Shown here piece by piece: positions 6,327 to 7,393 of a stretch of 7,393 nt of DNA (positions are counted from its first letter, which is position 1; every line of letters begins with the position of its first letter). The position numbers and the translations under genes are program-made. Source of the DNA: an uncultured Bacteroidales bacterium (GTDB lineage Bacteria > Bacteroidota > Bacteroidia > Bacteroidales > UBA932); assembly GCA_934725285.1 (NCBI GenBank), contig CAKVBK010000086.1, positions 1-7,393 on the forward strand. Direction: 5' to 3'. The notes under the pieces were generated by a model. It worked only from the letters and a program-made list of their open reading frames with translations. It searched no databases and was not told where the DNA came from.

Positions 6327-6734
6327 TCAGAACCGATAGCCGAGGCCTAAACTGATGGAATTGCCAAGAATGTCGCTGGCTGTAAGGTATGCCACGTCCA
6401 GACTGATACCCAGGAAACGGACACCAAGCCCAAGTGAAGCGTACGTCGGAACCGCTTTTTCCTTGTCGCCATAATGGAAACCACCTCTGGCGAATAGCAT
6501 GCTCTTGTAGGAATATTCCACACCTAATCCGGCCATGAGGCCGCCTTTGAACAAAACGTCAGCCTCCACGGACGGAGTGACCGAAGAAGATTCCGGATTT
6601 CCGATGCGATAGGCCACTCCGGCACACGCAAGCATCGGCTGGTCGTAATCCTCACCGCCATAGTTTACCTTACCGCCTACATTGTTCACTGACAGACCAG
6701 CGCTGAGAGCGTCTTGCCTGTAGAATCCCGCCAC
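6327..6734 (-). pseudogene. N-terminally truncated PorV/PorQ-family outer-membrane beta-barrel protein
   Basis: The readable product resembles the C-terminal half of PorV/PorQ-type proteins, the FadL-like barrels that accompany T9SS. Features are SAGLSVNNVGGKVNYGG, then alternating beta strands (GLGVEYSYKSMLFARGGFHYG, read with a break after YSYK), VRFLGISLDVAYL, and a final strand SLGLGYRF ending in the C-terminal Phe typical of barrels. Full-length relatives have roughly 300 or more residues and a signal peptide. Here the frame opens only after a TAA at 6750-6752, leaving about 140 residues, no signal peptide and a GTG as the first plausible start. No frame upstream supplies the missing half, because the lipoprotein gene occupies that space. 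This points to a deletion or recombination scar rather than a simple frameshift. It lies 72 bp upstream of a T9SS-targeted protease, suggesting the intact gene once belonged with it. A gene caller may report it as an ordinary CDS. Confidence 0.6.
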
Positions 6735-6747
6735 AATCGTGACGGGA
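6726..6747 (-). terminator. Hairpin downstream of the lipoprotein gene (possible weak terminator)
   Basis: On the minus strand TCCCGTCAC and GTGGCGGGA form a 9-bp stem with one T-G wobble around a GATT loop, 26 bases after the lipoprotein stop codon. No U-run follows (TTCTAC comes next), so it is not a standard intrinsic terminator. It may still separate the lipoprotein transcript from the truncated barrel gene, and it lies at the apparent junction where the barrel sequence begins. Confidence 0.35.
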
Positions 6748-6773
6748 CTTTAAAATATTCAATATTGCATGGA

Positions 6774-7196
6774 CTATATTGCGGTGTCGGTGACATCCGA
6801 AGGGATGGAGGTTTTCTTGTAGGTGTCCACCTCTCCGGAAGCGGAAGTAAGCGTCAGCTGAGTGTCCGAGGATGAAAGTTCCACCTCGTAGGACGAGCCC
6901 CATTGCTTGCCGTCGGAATATTTCCCGGAAAGGGTCGTCCCGTCCAGAATGTAGGTCCCTGAATATTTATGATACCTCCCAGCTCCTAACATTTGGTACA
7001 TCGTGAAAGACTTGCCACTTGAAAACGAGATATATACATCCACAGTCTGGCCACCCAATGTGGCGGCCTTGGTCTGCACGTTCACAAGATTCCACTCACC
7101 GGTGATGTCAAGGGGCTTTTCATCCTTGTTTCCACCGCAGGACACAAGCATGGTCAAAGAGAACAGTGCAATTAATAATTTCTTTAATCCAATCAT
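6774..7196 (-). CDS. Small lipoprotein with lipocalin-like beta-barrel domain
   Basis: The 140-residue protein has a clear lipoprotein signal, MIGLKKLLIALFSLTMLVSC, with Cys20 followed by a short GGNKDEK linker. From about 30 the pattern TGEWNLV, then VDVYISFSSGKSFTMYQ, YHKYSGTYILDGTTLSGKYSDG and a run of beta strands is that of Bacteroidota lipocalin-like lipoproteins (the Lipocalin_4 type of family). It would be anchored to a membrane and may bind a small ligand or a protein partner; the function is unknown. The start is the ATG at 7194-7196, which overlaps the TGA of the preceding gene (ATGA). A TTG at 7200-7202 is less likely. A GGAGG six bases upstream sits in the last codons of that gene. 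Translation should therefore be coupled to the upstream protein. If that protein is a protease, a dedicated inhibitor or chaperone role is possible but unproven. Confidence 0.75.
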   Translation of the reverse strand: MIGLKKLLIALFSLTMLVSCGGNKDEKPLDITGEWNLVNVQTKAATLGGQTVDVYISFSSGKSFTMYQMLGAGRYHKYSGTYILDGTTLSGKYSDGKQWGSSYEVELSSSDTQLTLTSASGEVDTYKKTSIPSDVTDTAI

Positions 7197-7393
7197 AACC
7201 AACCTCCATTTTCACTTTTGAACGGTCTTACAACAACTGACACTGTCTGGGACATTTCCATACCTCCGATGGCATCATCACCACCGACAGCCACGCCACC
7301 ACCGACAGCTGTGATCTTGAATTTGGCCGCTCCGCACTTGGTCGGATGGATGAACAAACGGCCATATTTAATGTAAGGCTCATCAGTCATGCC
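7193..7393 (-). CDS. C-terminal end of a secreted protein, possibly an S8 protease (partial, runs off the window)
   Basis: The frame is open to the window edge and ends at a TGA (7193-7195), so only the last 66 residues or so are visible and the 5' end is missing. An ATG at 7388-7390 is internal and not a start. The sequence is an Ig-like beta-rich tail with IHPTKCGAAKFKITAVGGG, a Gly-rich GGDDAIGGMEM, VSVVVRP and a terminal ENGGWL. From memory, tails of this kind (IGGMEx...VxVRx...NGGWL) close Bacteroidales subtilase-type lipoproteins, which makes an S8 protease the leading guess. The visible part holds no catalytic motif, so this is inference. There is no T9SS sorting motif at this end. The gene overlaps the lipocalin-like lipoprotein by 4 bp and supplies its ribosome binding site. 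Confidence 0.6.
   Translation of the reverse strand, partial: GMTDEPYIKYGRLFIHPTKCGAAKFKITAVGGGVAVGGDDAIGGMEMSQTVSVVVRPFKSENGGWL
7203..7207 (-). promoter_or_regulatory. Shine-Dalgarno GGAGG for the lipoprotein gene
   Basis: GGAGG lies six bases before the ATG at 7194-7196, inside the last codons of the upstream gene (GGA GGT TGG TTA TGA). Bacteroidota genes usually lack such a motif, and the other starts in this window have none. It fixes the start at 7196 and supports translational coupling. Confidence 0.6.

Noticed and set aside
6670..6903. Frameshifted N-terminal half of the PorV-like gene upstream of the fragment
   Set aside because: This frame is a shadow of the lipoprotein gene, with no barrel-like strands or signal peptide. 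No frame supplies the missing half.

Overview
The window looks like a chromosomal segment of a Gram-negative Bacteroidota, probably a Bacteroidales member with a type IX secretion system (T9SS). The support is a lipid A kinase of Bacteroidota type, a TAnnTTTG promoter element, several lipoproteins with no Shine-Dalgarno sequence before most genes, a subtilase with a T9SS C-terminal sorting domain, and a PorV/PorQ-type barrel fragment. Composition is moderate in GC throughout. I see no phage, IS element, CRISPR array, tRNA or rRNA. No genus can be named safely.

Layout. (1) At 2-64 (+) there may be the last codons of an upstream gene, followed by a TATATTTG promoter element. (2) lpxK (86-1234, +) encodes tetraacyldisaccharide 4'-kinase, and its start codon lies almost on the predicted transcription start. 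(3) Positions 1235-1437 separate two convergent genes and are packed with copies of a 25-bp hairpin repeat. (4) On the minus strand, read from right to left: the C-terminal end of a secreted protein (7193-7393, probably a protease); an ATGA-overlapping lipocalin-like lipoprotein (6774-7196); a PorV/PorQ-family barrel that has lost its N-terminal half (6327-6734); a large subtilisin-like S8 protease with a T9SS sorting domain (3630-6254); and a lipoprotein M3-family peptidyl-dipeptidase (dcp, 1438-3597).

The minus-strand genes fit extracellular and envelope proteolysis: a secreted endoprotease makes peptides and a membrane-anchored M3 oligopeptidase trims them. The lipocalin-like lipoprotein is translationally coupled to the gene before it, as a protease partner or inhibitor might be; that role is inference.

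The most unusual feature is the hairpin repeat. One inverted intergenic copy keeps its stem by two compensatory base-pair changes while its 11-nt loop is unchanged. A compound, nested copy also lies in frame inside dcp, adding 16 residues. This resembles the Rickettsia palindromic elements, which insert into genes without breaking them.
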